A stretch of DNA of 64,000 bases from Paramoeba atlantica (GCA_977017575.1 CDRNVI010000039.1:186001-250000), one strand, 5' to 3'; positions 1 to 10,009 are shown, counted from the first letter of the stretch. Numbers and translations: made by a program. The notes: a model not told the origin generated them from the sequence alone.

Positions 1-466
1 GCGGAGACAGATTCGAACCGGAACATTGCGATAGGTTTGGAAAAGCAGCCCTTGCCTGAGTAGGTAAATTCGGCAATGAGGGCTGTGGTATGGATTGCGT
101 CAGGCCAGCGGGAGGATGCACTCCGAGGGAAGGATTTTGTGGTGGAAACGGCTTGGTGGTTTGAGCCATGAGAAGGGGTGCGTGCGACGGCGCAAGCGAC
201 CCAGGGATGGAGGACTGGTAGGTAGCCGGGTTATTTTGTGAAAGCGAGGGATCATGCATTCCATATGAGGGAGGCGTGGGAGCCACATGGTATGGGACGG
301 TCCCGGTCGGGTAGGAAGGCAAGGCTGCGTGCACAGGTTGATAGGCGTATGTAGAAGGATGCTGTTCCTGTGGAGGTGATTGCTGTGTCCGTAGAGAAGG
401 ATCATTGGTCTGACCAGACGGAGAAGGCAATGGATTGGATGGGTACGGGTAAGGATAAGGATTCAT
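1..466 (-). CDS. Partial Pro/Gln/Tyr-rich protein (N-terminal part)
   Basis: An open reading frame begins with ATG at 466 on the minus strand and runs without a stop off the left edge, giving about 155 residues. It opens with alternating Tyr-Pro pairs (MNPYPYPYP) and stays rich in Pro, Ser, Gln and Tyr, with no charged blocks, membrane segment or recognised domain. Such low-complexity N-termini occur in Sec24-like coat proteins, RNA-binding proteins and transcription factors, but nothing here decides between them. It lies downstream of, and on the same strand as, the HAT-repeat gene, 357 bp away. The function is unknown because the informative part is outside the window. Confidence 0.55.
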   Translation of the reverse strand, partial: MNPYPYPYPSNPLPSPSGQTNDPSLRTQQSPPQEQHPSTYAYQPVHAALPSYPTGTVPYHVAPTPPSYGMHDPSLSQNNPATYQSSIPGSLAPSHAPLLMAQTTKPFPPQNPSLGVHPPAGLTQSIPQPSLPNLPTQARAAFPNLSQCSGSNLSP

Positions 467-822
467 TGTGAGAGGATGTGCTCAAGAAGAAAAGATTGCA
501 GTTGCTTTCAAAAATTAGAAAAGAAAATTAGTTTTATACAAACATGAAAACACTTCAGGTTTTCGTTTGCACCATGTTTCGTAATGTTATGCTAACATAC
601 TTGTAGAAGCAAAACCAGCTTGACCAGTCATTAAATTAATTCACTCATACGTGTGTAAATGAAACGAATGACTTTTTTTGTCATACCCTGACGCAGATTA
701 TTTCGCCCCTTGTGGCTGGGCCACCAGCCCTGCACGACGGCCTTACATTTTATGATTATCTGCGCGCTTACAAAAAGACTTTTACAAAAATTGATTCCAA
801 TAATTCCAAGTGTTAACTTGTG
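467..822. other. Intergenic spacer, no gene seen
   Basis: A 356-bp AT-rich spacer between two minus-strand genes. No convincing ORF, repeat or RNA gene was seen. It should hold the 3' UTR of the upstream gene and the 5' UTR of the downstream gene. Confidence 0.5.
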
Positions 823-3800
823 CTATTTATCAAGATTTGCAGCGATATCAAAAAGCTTGGACCTTTTAACTGCTTTAGCTTTCTCACCGGTTTCAACGGA
901 TATGCAAGGCCCACTTCCCGGTTTTGGATGCGGACTTATTGTCACTTCTCTGTAGTGAGGATGAGAGGTAAGAAATAACTCAACTTCCTCTTGATACTCC
1001 TTTCCAAGATTGACGGTTGGCTCAAATAAGTTACGCTGTGTTGAAATATCTCGTACTCTAATGTTTGAGATCCGTTCAAGCGCTTCAGAGAGGCCAACAA
1101 AAACTACAGGGTGGTTCTCGACTTGTAAACAACTTTGTAGAGACCCAAAAGCGATATGAATGTCATTGAGTACTCCTACAAATTGTGCGTTTGCATCTCT
1201 TGCGCATGCTAAGCTATCTTGATCATTTTGGGATTTCAGGCAGGTGAAAAGGAAAAGCTGAACAGAAACATAATTCCGAAGCTCAATAACAAAATTCGCT
1301 TCAAGTACTCTCCATAATTCTGGCATATGGTGCTGCACTCTTGTGTATATTTTCAAGGTTTCCTTTTCGGAAAGTGAAGAGGTGATACGACGAAGTAAAC
1401 GATCTGCTGTCTTAGCGATATCATCGGAAGTTTCTGGATAACGTCCGGAACCTTTGACTTCCTCTGCACTATCAGAAAAACCATTTGGCAATTCCGAATC
1501 AGCATCTCCCATTGAGAGTATTTTCGAAAGAAGTGTGGGGAATGCATCACTTCGAGAAAGATGCAATAGGTAGGATAAACCAACTAGAAAACGAAGAAGG
1601 CGCTGCAGGCGAATACGTATGTACCCAATCACTGAGGCCAATAATTGCATAGATTCCAGAGAATGAATTTCAACTGGAATGGCAAGACCTAACAGTTGAA
1701 CCAACTGTATCCACGTGTCAGTACTGGGCAAAAAGTAAGAATTAGCGAACGCAGCGCTTGTACTTTGAGATGGATTCGTAGAGTGATCAGCTAATGCAAA
1801 ATAAGAGCACATGTGATTTGCGAGAGTTATTCCCCACACTGGAAAATGAGTCAAAGATTCCCAAGATTCCTTTTGATCTAGCAATATGAATCTCGAAGTG
1901 TGTAACTCCTCTTCAATAGTGTCTTTACAATAGTGTATGGAATCTTGAAGCTGCGTGGCCTGTCGTTGCAAGAAAATAAAGAATTGATGAAACCGCTTAT
2001 ATTGTTTTTCACGGATTTCAAATTCTAGTAGACACTTCCAAGAAACCCACAAGTCATTTAAAGTTTGTGTTTGTAGCCTAGTCGGTAAACTCATCCATGA
2101 ATAAGCATTAAGTACATTTATAGCGGCCTCACTGGTATTTCGGATCCAAGATAAAAGTAGCTCTCGTGCTTTAGAAGATTCTTTAATCAATTCTTCCACA
2201 TTTATCGCATCTTGATATAGTGCATTTCGAGAACGTAATACAGCAGAAAATAGATTCACAAAACCAACTTCCTTTCTACAATTGGCAGCACTAGGAAAGT
2301 TGATATTGACAAGAGCTTCTTGCATCTTCACTCGATACAACTCAATTCGTGAAGAAACTATTGGATCATGGAAAAAGGATGGCTCGCGTACAAGTTCGTC
2401 TTTTGGCAATATGATAGAAAATAACGAGGAATACACGTTCTGTTTCAGGGCTACAAAGAGTGAAGAAAAACTGAAAAAGTTCCTCTCTGATAAGAGCTGC
2501 ACGACAGTGTCCAACATCGACAGGCAAATGCTTAGACAATCCTCCGATGCACTGCCCTCTTTGATTCCGGATTTAATTATCTTAGATGAAATAAGACTCA
2601 GGTAGCAATAAGAGCAGCAAAGAAATGCAAGCTGATGTGATATCGTTTGAGCTTCAGCAGTTCCGAACTCGAGACCCATTATTTCATCCTTTAAACTTTG
2701 AATCCTGCGACGTCCATCTAGAATAAGGTTTTCCAGCAAAGTCTGCAGAAATACCTTTTGTTTTTCAACTTGTTGGAGTGTATCATTTATATGATCACTC
2801 GAATGAGTTTCCAATAATCCGCTCTTCGCATAATAAATATGGGTTTTAGGAGCTTCTAGAACTATAAGCTTTTTATTTAGATTATCAAATTTTGAGCTTT
2901 CATATTTTAGCCAATTCATCCAGAGTAAGGGAGCAATGGAAAGCAGAGCTACGGGCTTCAAGACGGGACTTATTTGCATGTTTACCTTACACTCCAGCAA
3001 AGACTTCGTTGTAAACGATTGTACCCACCGAAACCACTTTTCGTAGCGCCATCGAGTGTACTCATGTAATATCTCTTTCCACACGCCGTCAGGGCGACCC
3101 GACGACTCCCGCTCAAGATCCAAAAGCGTTTGAAAAATACGATCCTGAGAGGATTGGGAAGGCCCAACCGAATCGTCGTCTGCGAAAAAAATGGAATTGT
3201 ACGTGAGGTTGTCAGGAGCCTTCCCTTTCCAAGAGATTAAATCCTTATCAGACGTGGACGTCAGCTCCTTATGGTATTTTTCTTTTTGGTTGCTCAAAGC
3301 GTGGTGCAGAGCAGTGCGTGAACTGTCATATCGACCATGACGGGACGAAAACGAGGCATACTCGAGCAGTAAAGCGTCATCGATTTCTGGCAAGGCACTT
3401 AATGCCGTCTTGTACACATTTTCCGCGCGATCCACATCCTTCATATCCTTTTCCTCCAGATTCGCGTAATACATCCAGCTCGACAAATCATTCTTCACCA
3501 TAACATACCGCGCACACACCTTCCTCGCCTCCGCATTCTCCCCCCACCGCATCAACCCCTCCACATAGTGCTCCCACGCCGCATGTGGCACCCCCCCCTC
3601 CCCCCTCTCCTCCCTCCCCACCCACCTCTCAAACACCCCCCCGGGACACCTCCCCGACATCTCCACCACCAACGCCCAGCGGTACCACAACCCCGGCACC
3701 CGTGGCAGCACCCCCGTTGCCCTCTCATACACCCCCTCCGCCCTCCCCACCAACCCTGCCCGCTTCTCCACCCCTGCGCGGTGCTCCCACCCCCCCTCCC

Positions 3801-4200
3801 CCTCCCCCCCCTCCCCCGCGGGGCGCCGCAGCATACGCTCCAGCACCCCCCGGGACTTCGGTAAGTCCCCGAGGCGCTCCTCCCAGCGGGCGTAGTGTAC
3901 CCAACGGGTTAAGGCGCCGGGGTGGTCGCGCAGGGCCTTTTCGTAGTCCTGTCGTTTCTGGCTGACATAGCGCTCCATGTCGTGGGGGTGGGAGAGTAGG
4001 GGGGAGGCTGCTGCTGCTGCTGTGGCTACGGGAAGACCCTGTGCGCGTTGCTGCTGTTTCTGGACCAGTGCGGTGGCCTCGTGGAGGAGGGAGGTCGCGG
4101 TGAGTTGGGAGGGGGCGGGGGCTTTGTTAAGGGCGGAGGCGGCGGTGGTACCGTGTTCGCCTTTTTTGGTGGTGGTTTTGGAGGAGCGGGGGTGGGGCAT
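823..4200 (-). CDS. Crooked-neck/Clf1-like HAT-repeat protein (probable splicing factor)
   Basis: 1125 residues. The first ~300 hold HAT (half-a-TPR) repeats: Trp-x2-Tyr/Ala-x3-Glu patterns such as WVHYARWEERLGD, WYRWALVVEMSG, FERWVG, WMYYANLEEKD and LEYASF. Their order resembles the N-terminal half of Crooked neck/CRNKL1 (Clf1), a scaffold of the spliceosomal NineTeen complex. The remaining ~800 residues are AT-rich in sequence, look helical and were not recognised; canonical Clf1 would carry more HAT repeats here, so this half is either highly diverged or a different C-terminus. Another HAT family (CstF77, Utp6) is possible. The sense 5' end (3560-4200) is extremely GC-rich compared with the rest of the gene. 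PLRG1, another NineTeen-associated protein, lies about 4.5 kb upstream on the same strand. Confidence 0.6.
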   Translation of the reverse strand: MPHPRSSKTTTKKGEHGTTAASALNKAPAPSQLTATSLLHEATALVQKQQQRAQGLPVATAAAAASPLLSHPHDMERYVSQKRQDYEKALRDHPGALTRWVHYARWEERLGDLPKSRGVLERMLRRPAGEGGEGEGGWEHRAGVEKRAGLVGRAEGVYERATGVLPRVPGLWYRWALVVEMSGRCPGGVFERWVGREERGEGGVPHAAWEHYVEGLMRWGENAEARKVCARYVMVKNDLSSWMYYANLEEKDMKDVDRAENVYKTALSALPEIDDALLLEYASFSSRHGRYDSSRTALHHALSNQKEKYHKELTSTSDKDLISWKGKAPDNLTYNSIFFADDDSVGPSQSSQDRIFQTLLDLERESSGRPDGVWKEILHEYTRWRYEKWFRWVQSFTTKSLLECKVNMQISPVLKPVALLSIAPLLWMNWLKYESSKFDNLNKKLIVLEAPKTHIYYAKSGLLETHSSDHINDTLQQVEKQKVFLQTLLENLILDGRRRIQSLKDEIMGLEFGTAEAQTISHQLAFLCCSYCYLSLISSKIIKSGIKEGSASEDCLSICLSMLDTVVQLLSERNFFSFSSLFVALKQNVYSSLFSIILPKDELVREPSFFHDPIVSSRIELYRVKMQEALVNINFPSAANCRKEVGFVNLFSAVLRSRNALYQDAINVEELIKESSKARELLLSWIRNTSEAAINVLNAYSWMSLPTRLQTQTLNDLWVSWKCLLEFEIREKQYKRFHQFFIFLQRQATQLQDSIHYCKDTIEEELHTSRFILLDQKESWESLTHFPVWGITLANHMCSYFALADHSTNPSQSTSAAFANSYFLPSTDTWIQLVQLLGLAIPVEIHSLESMQLLASVIGYIRIRLQRLLRFLVGLSYLLHLSRSDAFPTLLSKILSMGDADSELPNGFSDSAEEVKGSGRYPETSDDIAKTADRLLRRITSSLSEKETLKIYTRVQHHMPELWRVLEANFVIELRNYVSVQLFLFTCLKSQNDQDSLACARDANAQFVGVLNDIHIAFGSLQSCLQVENHPVVFVGLSEALERISNIRVRDISTQRNLFEPTVNLGKEYQEEVELFLTSHPHYREVTISPHPKPGSGPCISVETGEKAKAVKRSKLFDIAANLDK

Positions 4201-4948
4201 GGGTGTGGTTTTGTGGAGGGGGGTGTGGGTGAGTGTGAGGTTAGGGGGGGTTCATGGGGGTAGAGTGTTGATTTAGGGTTTTGAAGGGTTGAAGAAAGAT
4301 GGGAAGAGATAGTGATAAGAAGGGATATAAAAAAATTATTTTTTAGTTCGTTGCATCTTGTGTAGTCGTTTGGTTGAGAAAAAAGTGGAGAAAATACGAT
4401 CTCGAGGAAGCAAGGTGCCCAATAAGGTATCGTTCTTGGCAGCCCTACGCGCGACTTCTAGGACTGTCAAAACGTTTTCAAGCTCCTACAATATGGATTC
4501 AACTTATAGTGGACCAGACGATACAGCTGGAGAAGAGGTGAATTTCAGAAAAAAGATCTCCCTGTAGTAGGGATTTTTTTCGAACAACTCTCTAGAAAAT
4601 GTGAGGGATTTTACACCCATAATAGGGGTAAATTACGATAGGCCATTGAATGTCTAATGTATGTACATAATCTAATGTATGTGTGTCTAATGTATGTGTA
4701 TGTGTGTGTACATGAGAGGCAGCATACATCAGATGTATGTGGCCATTGAACCATTGGGCACTCAGCCCAACGCAATTATCTAGCACCATTTGCGGAAGTT
4801 TAACGGAAGCATATGTAATCTCCAGGATGCTTTTCGTCGGAAGCCTGACACTTGTAACTATTTTTTGACGTTTTGAATAGTTATCCTTTTACAAGAGAAA
4901 GAAGTATAAATGCCTGAATGACATACTCAAACACGTTTTTGCGGTTGT
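4201..4948. other. Intergenic spacer with a (TG)n-rich patch
   Basis: 748 bp between two minus-strand genes. A plus-strand ORF of 69 codons (4358-4567) is open, but it lies against the direction of every other host gene and has no recognisable domain, so I do not call it. At 4650-4745 the phrase TCTAATGTATGTGT recurs with TG-rich sequence, a small degenerate microsatellite. Confidence 0.45.
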
Positions 4949-5818
4949 CTAGTCTTCATTTTTCGGGCACCACACTCCACATTTTTTTAATCTCTCCAAG
5001 ATTGTTTCTGTGTCCATGCTGTCTTTTGAATTCTCAACAGTAGTACCTTCTGTTCGTTTCCATGAATCTTCTACAGTAGAAGATGAAGGGTTAGCGCTAG
5101 GAGTAGAAAAAGAATTGGCAGAGTCGGCCGCCCCTTGATATACTGGACGGTCATCAGTTTCTGTTAGGAACTCCTCATCTTCGATATTTGGATACCCAGG
5201 ATGCCAGCGCCGCAAAACTACAGAAGGATCGCAATCATAGATTGGCTTATTGAGTCGGTGATTTACGTTATTGTGCAGTTCACACAGAAATCGTGTGATG
5301 GTAAGTTTGGAGTCAACAGGAAAGTAGAACCTTTCCGTTTCTGACGAATCATGTGAAGAATTTGACATAAACTTTTGTTCTACAACAGGATCCGGTTTCC
5401 ACTGCGAGAAACCATTTCCCTCACGAAACTCAGCCCGCATGTTGACTGCACAGTGCTGACAGGCGTACAGATAAGACCAGTTGTGCAAAAAGTGATCCAT
5501 GTTCTGTTTCTGAGAGGAAGTTGGATGCGATGGATAGGCTGCCGCCATTGTGTGTAAGATATTCCACCCGGCACGTCCGATATCCTCTGAAGAGGGACAT
5601 CTTCCCGGAATTACGTTGACGAAAGAAGATTCTGAGTCTTCCGTAGTTGCAAGATTGTCCGCCTCAACAGACGGATAGGAGGTGGAATCTATTTTTTGAA
5701 ACTCCGTATCCTTATTCTTTTCCGCGACTTTGGCTTCCATTTGTGGATGCGATGCATTTTCGGGTGATGGATGAAGCACGGACCGACTTCCGTCAAATAG
5801 ACTCTTCAAAAAATCCAT
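4949..5818 (-). CDS. ERV1: Erv1/ALR FAD-linked sulfhydryl oxidase
   Basis: 289 residues. The Erv/ALR domain spans about residues 70-210. It has a starting Cys (C74, PGRCPSSEDIGR), the helix WNILHTMAAAYP, the redox-active CxxC at C120-C123 (YACQHC), and the structural CX16C pair C179/C196 in a segment holding the FAD-binding HNNVN motif. Erv1 re-oxidises disulfide carriers in the mitochondrial intermembrane space and passes electrons to cytochrome c or oxygen. The first ~70 residues are low-complexity. The C-terminus ends with a further Cys pair, CGVWC (C280/C284), which could be the shuttle disulfide; plant and kinetoplastid Erv1 also have C-terminal extensions instead of an N-terminal shuttle. 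The gene ends 148 bp upstream of nothing but spacer and starts 148 bp from the SET gene. Confidence 0.9.
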   Translation of the reverse strand: MDFLKSLFDGSRSVLHPSPENASHPQMEAKVAEKNKDTEFQKIDSTSYPSVEADNLATTEDSESSFVNVIPGRCPSSEDIGRAGWNILHTMAAAYPSHPTSSQKQNMDHFLHNWSYLYACQHCAVNMRAEFREGNGFSQWKPDPVVEQKFMSNSSHDSSETERFYFPVDSKLTITRFLCELHNNVNHRLNKPIYDCDPSVVLRRWHPGYPNIEDEEFLTETDDRPVYQGAADSANSFSTPSANPSSSTVEDSWKRTEGTTVENSKDSMDTETILERLKKCGVWCPKNED

Positions 5819-5965
5819 CGTAAAACATAAATAAATTCATTGCTTAATAGGAACTGATAAAATGTTGTGTAAGAGAGCGAAGTTTTCTTTCTCATACATA
5901 GTGTGTTCGATATGAACAAACATCTTATGTAAAAATATTAAGTATGATGAACAAGCTGTTTTTCT

Positions 5966-8029
5966 TTAAATAAAAACACTACCACCAGGATCTTGAAGTA
6001 AGATACGGTAAACCTCCACAAACTGAACTAAAATGGACGAAAGTTCCGATGAAATACATGATAACTTCGACTCATAACTTATTTCGCATGAAGGAAGGTG
6101 CCACCGTAGAGTCACCGATACATCCGACCAAAGTTTACTCCACGAGTTGCAATGCTTTTCATTATTACAGAGTTCTTGAAAAAGTTCGTAGAAAAAAACG
6201 AAGTTATTTTTAAGGAAAATTTCACCGGAAGGATCAGAATCTTTCGGCCAAGCAAAATCACAAGCCTCAGGAATATCTAGAGCGGACTGTTGCTCGTACA
6301 GCTTTTGAAAAATAGAATGAATAGAAAGAAAAACTTGCCTTCTTTGTCGTCTAAAGTAATCTACGTAGGACTCGGATGTTTCTTTTTCATGAGTGAACGA
6401 TGCCTGCGTACTCTTCGAGAACGAGTTTATAAATATTGGGAAAGGGTGCAGTTCCTCAGGCCAAGATAGGGACAGACATTTATTGAGAGGTTCAGATTCA
6501 GAAGTGTTAGAAACCACTGGTTCAATGCTGACCAGTTCACTATTATCCTCTCCGTCAGAATATTTGTTCTCTACTAACGCTATTTCGTGGGATGTAACAG
6601 CTCCATTCACGACACCATTTTTTCTTTTATTCTTGTTTGAAGAAGCCTTGTTTATGTCACAAGAATCGGAAACGATTGTATTTAAATCGTGTGTGTAATG
6701 CAAAGTCATATCGTCTGTTGTGTCCACCATGCACATGGCGCGCTTGCGATCCGTAAAACTAATTTTACTTGGAAAAGACAACGAATTCTTCAGCTTGTGA
6801 TTATGAGTGATAGCGCCGTTGCTTATTCTCACATTTTGTGGATCTTTGTTTTTTGTTGGCGTACTGGGCGTCGTAAAATCATTGTGAGGAAGAGAGTTCA
6901 TGTTTTTGAGACGTACGCTACATAACGTGTCTCCACATTCAGATCGTAAATGCAGCGCATACAGTCGTTTAGGAATCTTCTGTTGAGAACATTTTTCGCA
7001 TTTCTCAAGAAATTCTTCCTCTATTGGGTGCTGAGCGCACGTATCCCCTTGAATAAGTTGAACCCAATCCGAGAGCAGTGGATAACTCTCAGGAGTGGGA
7101 TAACTTTTTATACCCCAATACTTGGGTCCGTATTGCACAAAAATCTCCGTTCCAGGACCCAAGAGTTTTGTTGCGACAAGAAAAACTTTCCCTGGATGGG
7201 TATCATAAAATTCAACGTATGTTGTATTCGAAAAGCAAGGACCCGCGTCGTTTGCCAAAGAAGCTAGACTCAAAATTGTACCCGCACTATCCATACCATC
7301 AATCATAACGGCATGTGAAGTGTTTCTCGCAGCTGTTACGGCATAGGGGTGGAATGGCTCAGAGCCAGACGCGTTCGACTGTGTGATCTTCAAAGATTTG
7401 TGTTCTGCATTCCATAGATCATTATTCGAATCCGGGCTGTTACCCCTCTTCATCCTTTTGTTTTTGTTTGGCCTTCTCTTTGGACGTGAAGAGTTTCGGG
7501 ACATTTTCTTGCGTATTCCATCGTACTCACAGACAATACAGCCTGCGGGAATGCACCGCCCCTCTCGAACAAACAAACCTAATCCACATGAAGGAGATAT
7601 CGTGGAGAGGCCCCAGCAAAGAAACCGATGCTCGGCCTCCGGTGGAATGTACTTATAGCGCTTTTGAAACAGTCTCATGCCCAGTCCTTGGTACTCAGAC
7701 GAAATAAGAACATTACAAAGGATTTCATCCTCTCGTGACCTTTGGTAAAAGCGTCCATGTAACATTCCAAAAGCAAAGGAGTCCCCACGATCTCGGATAC
7801 CGACATAGAGCTGAGCGGAAAGGCTGGCATCCGGGGTGAGACCTTGTGTACGGAAGTACTTACGAGATTGCGCGTATCCTGTGATATACGTCGAGCTAAG
7901 AGGCAGCTTATGCTTGGATAAGACATCATACGCAGCCTCTTTAAGGGAAAGTGAAGTCCCTTCTTTACGTTTTCTCTTCACAGCCACGCGTAGTGCTTTG
8001 TCGTGGGCTTGCCATGCCTCCTCACTCAT
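5966..8029 (-). CDS. SET-domain protein (putative lysine methyltransferase)
   Basis: 687 residues. A SET domain can be followed from about residue 145 to 310: GLGLFVREGRCIPAGCIVCEYDG resembles the first SET strand block, an Asn-containing segment near LASLANDAGPCF fits the SAM/Asn motif, and EIFVQYGPKYW matches the closing Tyr motif (usually DYG-x-x-YW). An insertion rich in Lys/Arg (KKMSRNSSRPKRRPNKNK) interrupts the domain and may act as a nuclear localisation signal. No cysteine-rich pre-SET or post-SET zinc clusters are evident. The C-terminal ~370 residues are hydrophilic and then helical, with no recognised domain. Target, histone or non-histone, cannot be told from sequence. Confidence 0.75.
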   Translation of the reverse strand: MSEEAWQAHDKALRVAVKRKRKEGTSLSLKEAAYDVLSKHKLPLSSTYITGYAQSRKYFRTQGLTPDASLSAQLYVGIRDRGDSFAFGMLHGRFYQRSREDEILCNVLISSEYQGLGMRLFQKRYKYIPPEAEHRFLCWGLSTISPSCGLGLFVREGRCIPAGCIVCEYDGIRKKMSRNSSRPKRRPNKNKRMKRGNSPDSNNDLWNAEHKSLKITQSNASGSEPFHPYAVTAARNTSHAVMIDGMDSAGTILSLASLANDAGPCFSNTTYVEFYDTHPGKVFLVATKLLGPGTEIFVQYGPKYWGIKSYPTPESYPLLSDWVQLIQGDTCAQHPIEEEFLEKCEKCSQQKIPKRLYALHLRSECGDTLCSVRLKNMNSLPHNDFTTPSTPTKNKDPQNVRISNGAITHNHKLKNSLSFPSKISFTDRKRAMCMVDTTDDMTLHYTHDLNTIVSDSCDINKASSNKNKRKNGVVNGAVTSHEIALVENKYSDGEDNSELVSIEPVVSNTSESEPLNKCLSLSWPEELHPFPIFINSFSKSTQASFTHEKETSESYVDYFRRQRRQVFLSIHSIFQKLYEQQSALDIPEACDFAWPKDSDPSGEIFLKNNFVFFYELFQELCNNEKHCNSWSKLWSDVSVTLRWHLPSCEISYESKLSCISSELSSILVQFVEVYRILLQDPGGSVFI

Positions 8030-8671
8030 ATTGCATTGTACATAAATATGAGATAAGTAAGGAAGTAAGACAGACTAAAGAAATAGTACACCTGGAGAAA
8101 ACTGTAGAAGAATTGATAAATTAATGCAAAATGAAAAAGGGACGTGTAGCTTAACTCTGCGCTAGAAATGCATGCAACACGAATATCAACTTTATACATA
8201 TTGTAAGTGCGAGCTTCCCACCTGATGCCGTCTAGGTACCTCCTGTACACCGCAGCCTAAAACATGTGGACTCTGACCCGGGAGATGGCCATACAGCTGT
8301 ATGCGAAGTACCTGTTCATGAATACCTAATACTGTATCTGCGAGATACTTCTGTATCTTCAAGACAAGGTAAAACTTTTATTTTCGCACCACCAACCGGA
8401 TGCTAGTAGACGTGAGGTAGCAAATTCTTCAAAATCATGCGCAAATGTCAAAATCTTGCGCAATGTTCATTTGCGTAGTGCAATATTTCGCAGAAGAGGA
8501 GCGATAAAAAAGTAGCAGTAAAAAATCAACTGCACCACTACAAAGCAGAAAGGATACGTAATTCCGTACATGCATCCTGTACCAATGGAAAGCGAAGGGT
8601 GTTCATGAAAGCACAGTATGTACATCTTTCCCCAGCCTGCATCTTTCCCCAGCTGTATATTCAAGCTCGAT
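8030..8671. other. Intergenic spacer, no gene seen
   Basis: 642 bp between the SET gene and PLRG1, both minus strand. Only short ORFs of no recognisable type are present, and I saw no repeat family shared with the rest of the window. Confidence 0.45.
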
Positions 8672-10009
8672 TTATTCGGTAACCTCTTGCCAACAATGAA
8701 TCGTTTTGTCCTCTAGGGCGGTCAATAATCGTGAACCACTAAAATCAAACGAGCAACTACGTATGCTGGGACCACTCGACGGCACTTCCGATTTCTCACG
8801 CAAAGAATAAGATTTCTCCATGGAACGCTGAAAAACTTGCAGCGTGCTCCAGTCATGAAAACATAGCTCACCGGAACCACGACACGTTACTAAAATGTTC
8901 CCCTGAGGGTTCACCGCACAACCATGAATCAAGTCCGGTGCAGACCCACGCAAGCCGGAACCCTCCCCCGTCCCCTCCTCCCGCGGGAACTGCGGATCAT
9001 GCTTCTGCACCGCCTCCCCCTTCGGAAACGCCCACTTCCTCACCGAATCCGAACTACAACTCACCATTCCATACTCCACCGGGTGAATCACCCCACACCT
9101 CACCCCTTTCCTATGCCTCGTCAACGTCTCCCTACACCTCCCCGCGGCCAAATCCCACAACCTCACCGTCCCATCCGCCCCCCCACACGACACCACCTGC
9201 GGCTCCGCCCGCCCACACCCCACCGCACTCACCGCCCCGCAGTGCCCCACCATCGTAAACACCCCTCTCGAGGTGCGTAGATCCCACACCCGCACCGCCC
9301 CATCACCTCCCCCACTCACCACCACCCCCGCGACCCCCGGGTGTTCCCCCACAGCGTACACCCCCCCGAGGCTCCCCACCAGCTGACGCACCACCACGTT
9401 CCCGTGGTCCAGGTCCCAGCACCGCACCCTGCGGTCCTCCCCCGCGCTGTACAGGTAGGGGTGGGACCCGCTGCAGGCCAACGCGCGCACCCCGGCACGG
9501 TGGCCCGTGAGCGTGACCCGGAGCGCGCAGGTCGCGAGGTCCCAGGCCCTCACGGTGCCGTCCGCGGAGGCGCTGAAGAAGAGGGTGTTGCTGGGGTCCA
9601 CGGTGAGGGCGTGCACGGAGGCGTCGTGGGCGGCAAGGACACGGCGGAGGGACCAGCGGGGAGGGGGGGAGGGGGGGGAGGGGGAGGGGGAGCGTGTGGG
9701 ACGGGAGCGTAGGGTGAGAGGGGGGATGGGGAGGATGGGGGGATGGGATGAGGGGGTGAGAGCGGTGGAGGGGGGGAGGGGGGTGTGGGGTGGATGGGGG
9801 GGCTGTGGTGTGGGGGGAGTGGAGGGGTTGAGGGGGGGAGGTGGGGTTTTATGGGTTTGGCTACGGAGGTAATTTTCACGAATTTGGATGCTGTTGCGTA
9901 GATGATGGACCGAAATGTGAAGAGGGTCATCGGGGACGTTTTTGATAGGGTCTGAGGTTTCAGGAAAGGCTTCTGGAAAGAGTACTTTGCACGCGTCGAG
10001 ACAAGTCAT
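8672..10009 (-). CDS. PLRG1: PLRG1/PRP46 (PRL1) WD40 splicing factor
   Basis: 445 residues. A Pro-rich N-terminal linker (about residues 55-115) is followed by seven WD40 repeats. Sequence features specific to PLRG1/PRL1/Prp46 are visible, for example SAGEDRRVRCWDLDHGNVV, the AEPQVVSCGGADGTVRLWDL block and the RKWAFPKGEAVQ segment. Prp46/PLRG1 is a core NineTeen-complex-associated component needed for spliceosome activation. It is slightly shorter than animal and plant orthologues (about 480-515 aa). Coding sequence 8930-9870 is extremely GC-rich, C-rich then G-rich on the plus strand, while both ends of the gene are AT-rich. A candidate trans-splice acceptor lies about 40 nt upstream of the ATG. 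Confidence 0.9.
   Translation of the reverse strand: MTCLDACKVLFPEAFPETSDPIKNVPDDPLHISVHHLRNSIQIRENYLRSQTHKTPPPPLNPSTPPTPQPPHPPHTPLPPSTALTPSSHPPILPIPPLTLRSRPTRSPSPSPPSPPPRWSLRRVLAAHDASVHALTVDPSNTLFFSASADGTVRAWDLATCALRVTLTGHRAGVRALACSGSHPYLYSAGEDRRVRCWDLDHGNVVVRQLVGSLGGVYAVGEHPGVAGVVVSGGGDGAVRVWDLRTSRGVFTMVGHCGAVSAVGCGRAEPQVVSCGGADGTVRLWDLAAGRCRETLTRHRKGVRCGVIHPVEYGMVSCSSDSVRKWAFPKGEAVQKHDPQFPREEGTGEGSGLRGSAPDLIHGCAVNPQGNILVTCRGSGELCFHDWSTLQVFQRSMEKSYSLREKSEVPSSGPSIRSCSFDFSGSRLLTALEDKTIHCWQEVTE

Noticed and set aside
9-19. tRNA B-box-like sequence (GGTTCGAATCT on the minus strand)
   Set aside because: The flanking bases cannot form a T-stem or acceptor stem, and the site lies in an open coding frame.
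4358-4567. 69-codon plus-strand ORF as a small host gene
   Set aside because: Against the direction of all host genes, no recognisable motif, and short enough to be chance.
9341-9930. Antisense and alternative-frame ORFs over PLRG1
   Set aside because: GC-rich sequence lacks stops in several frames; the WD40 frame is clearly the real one.
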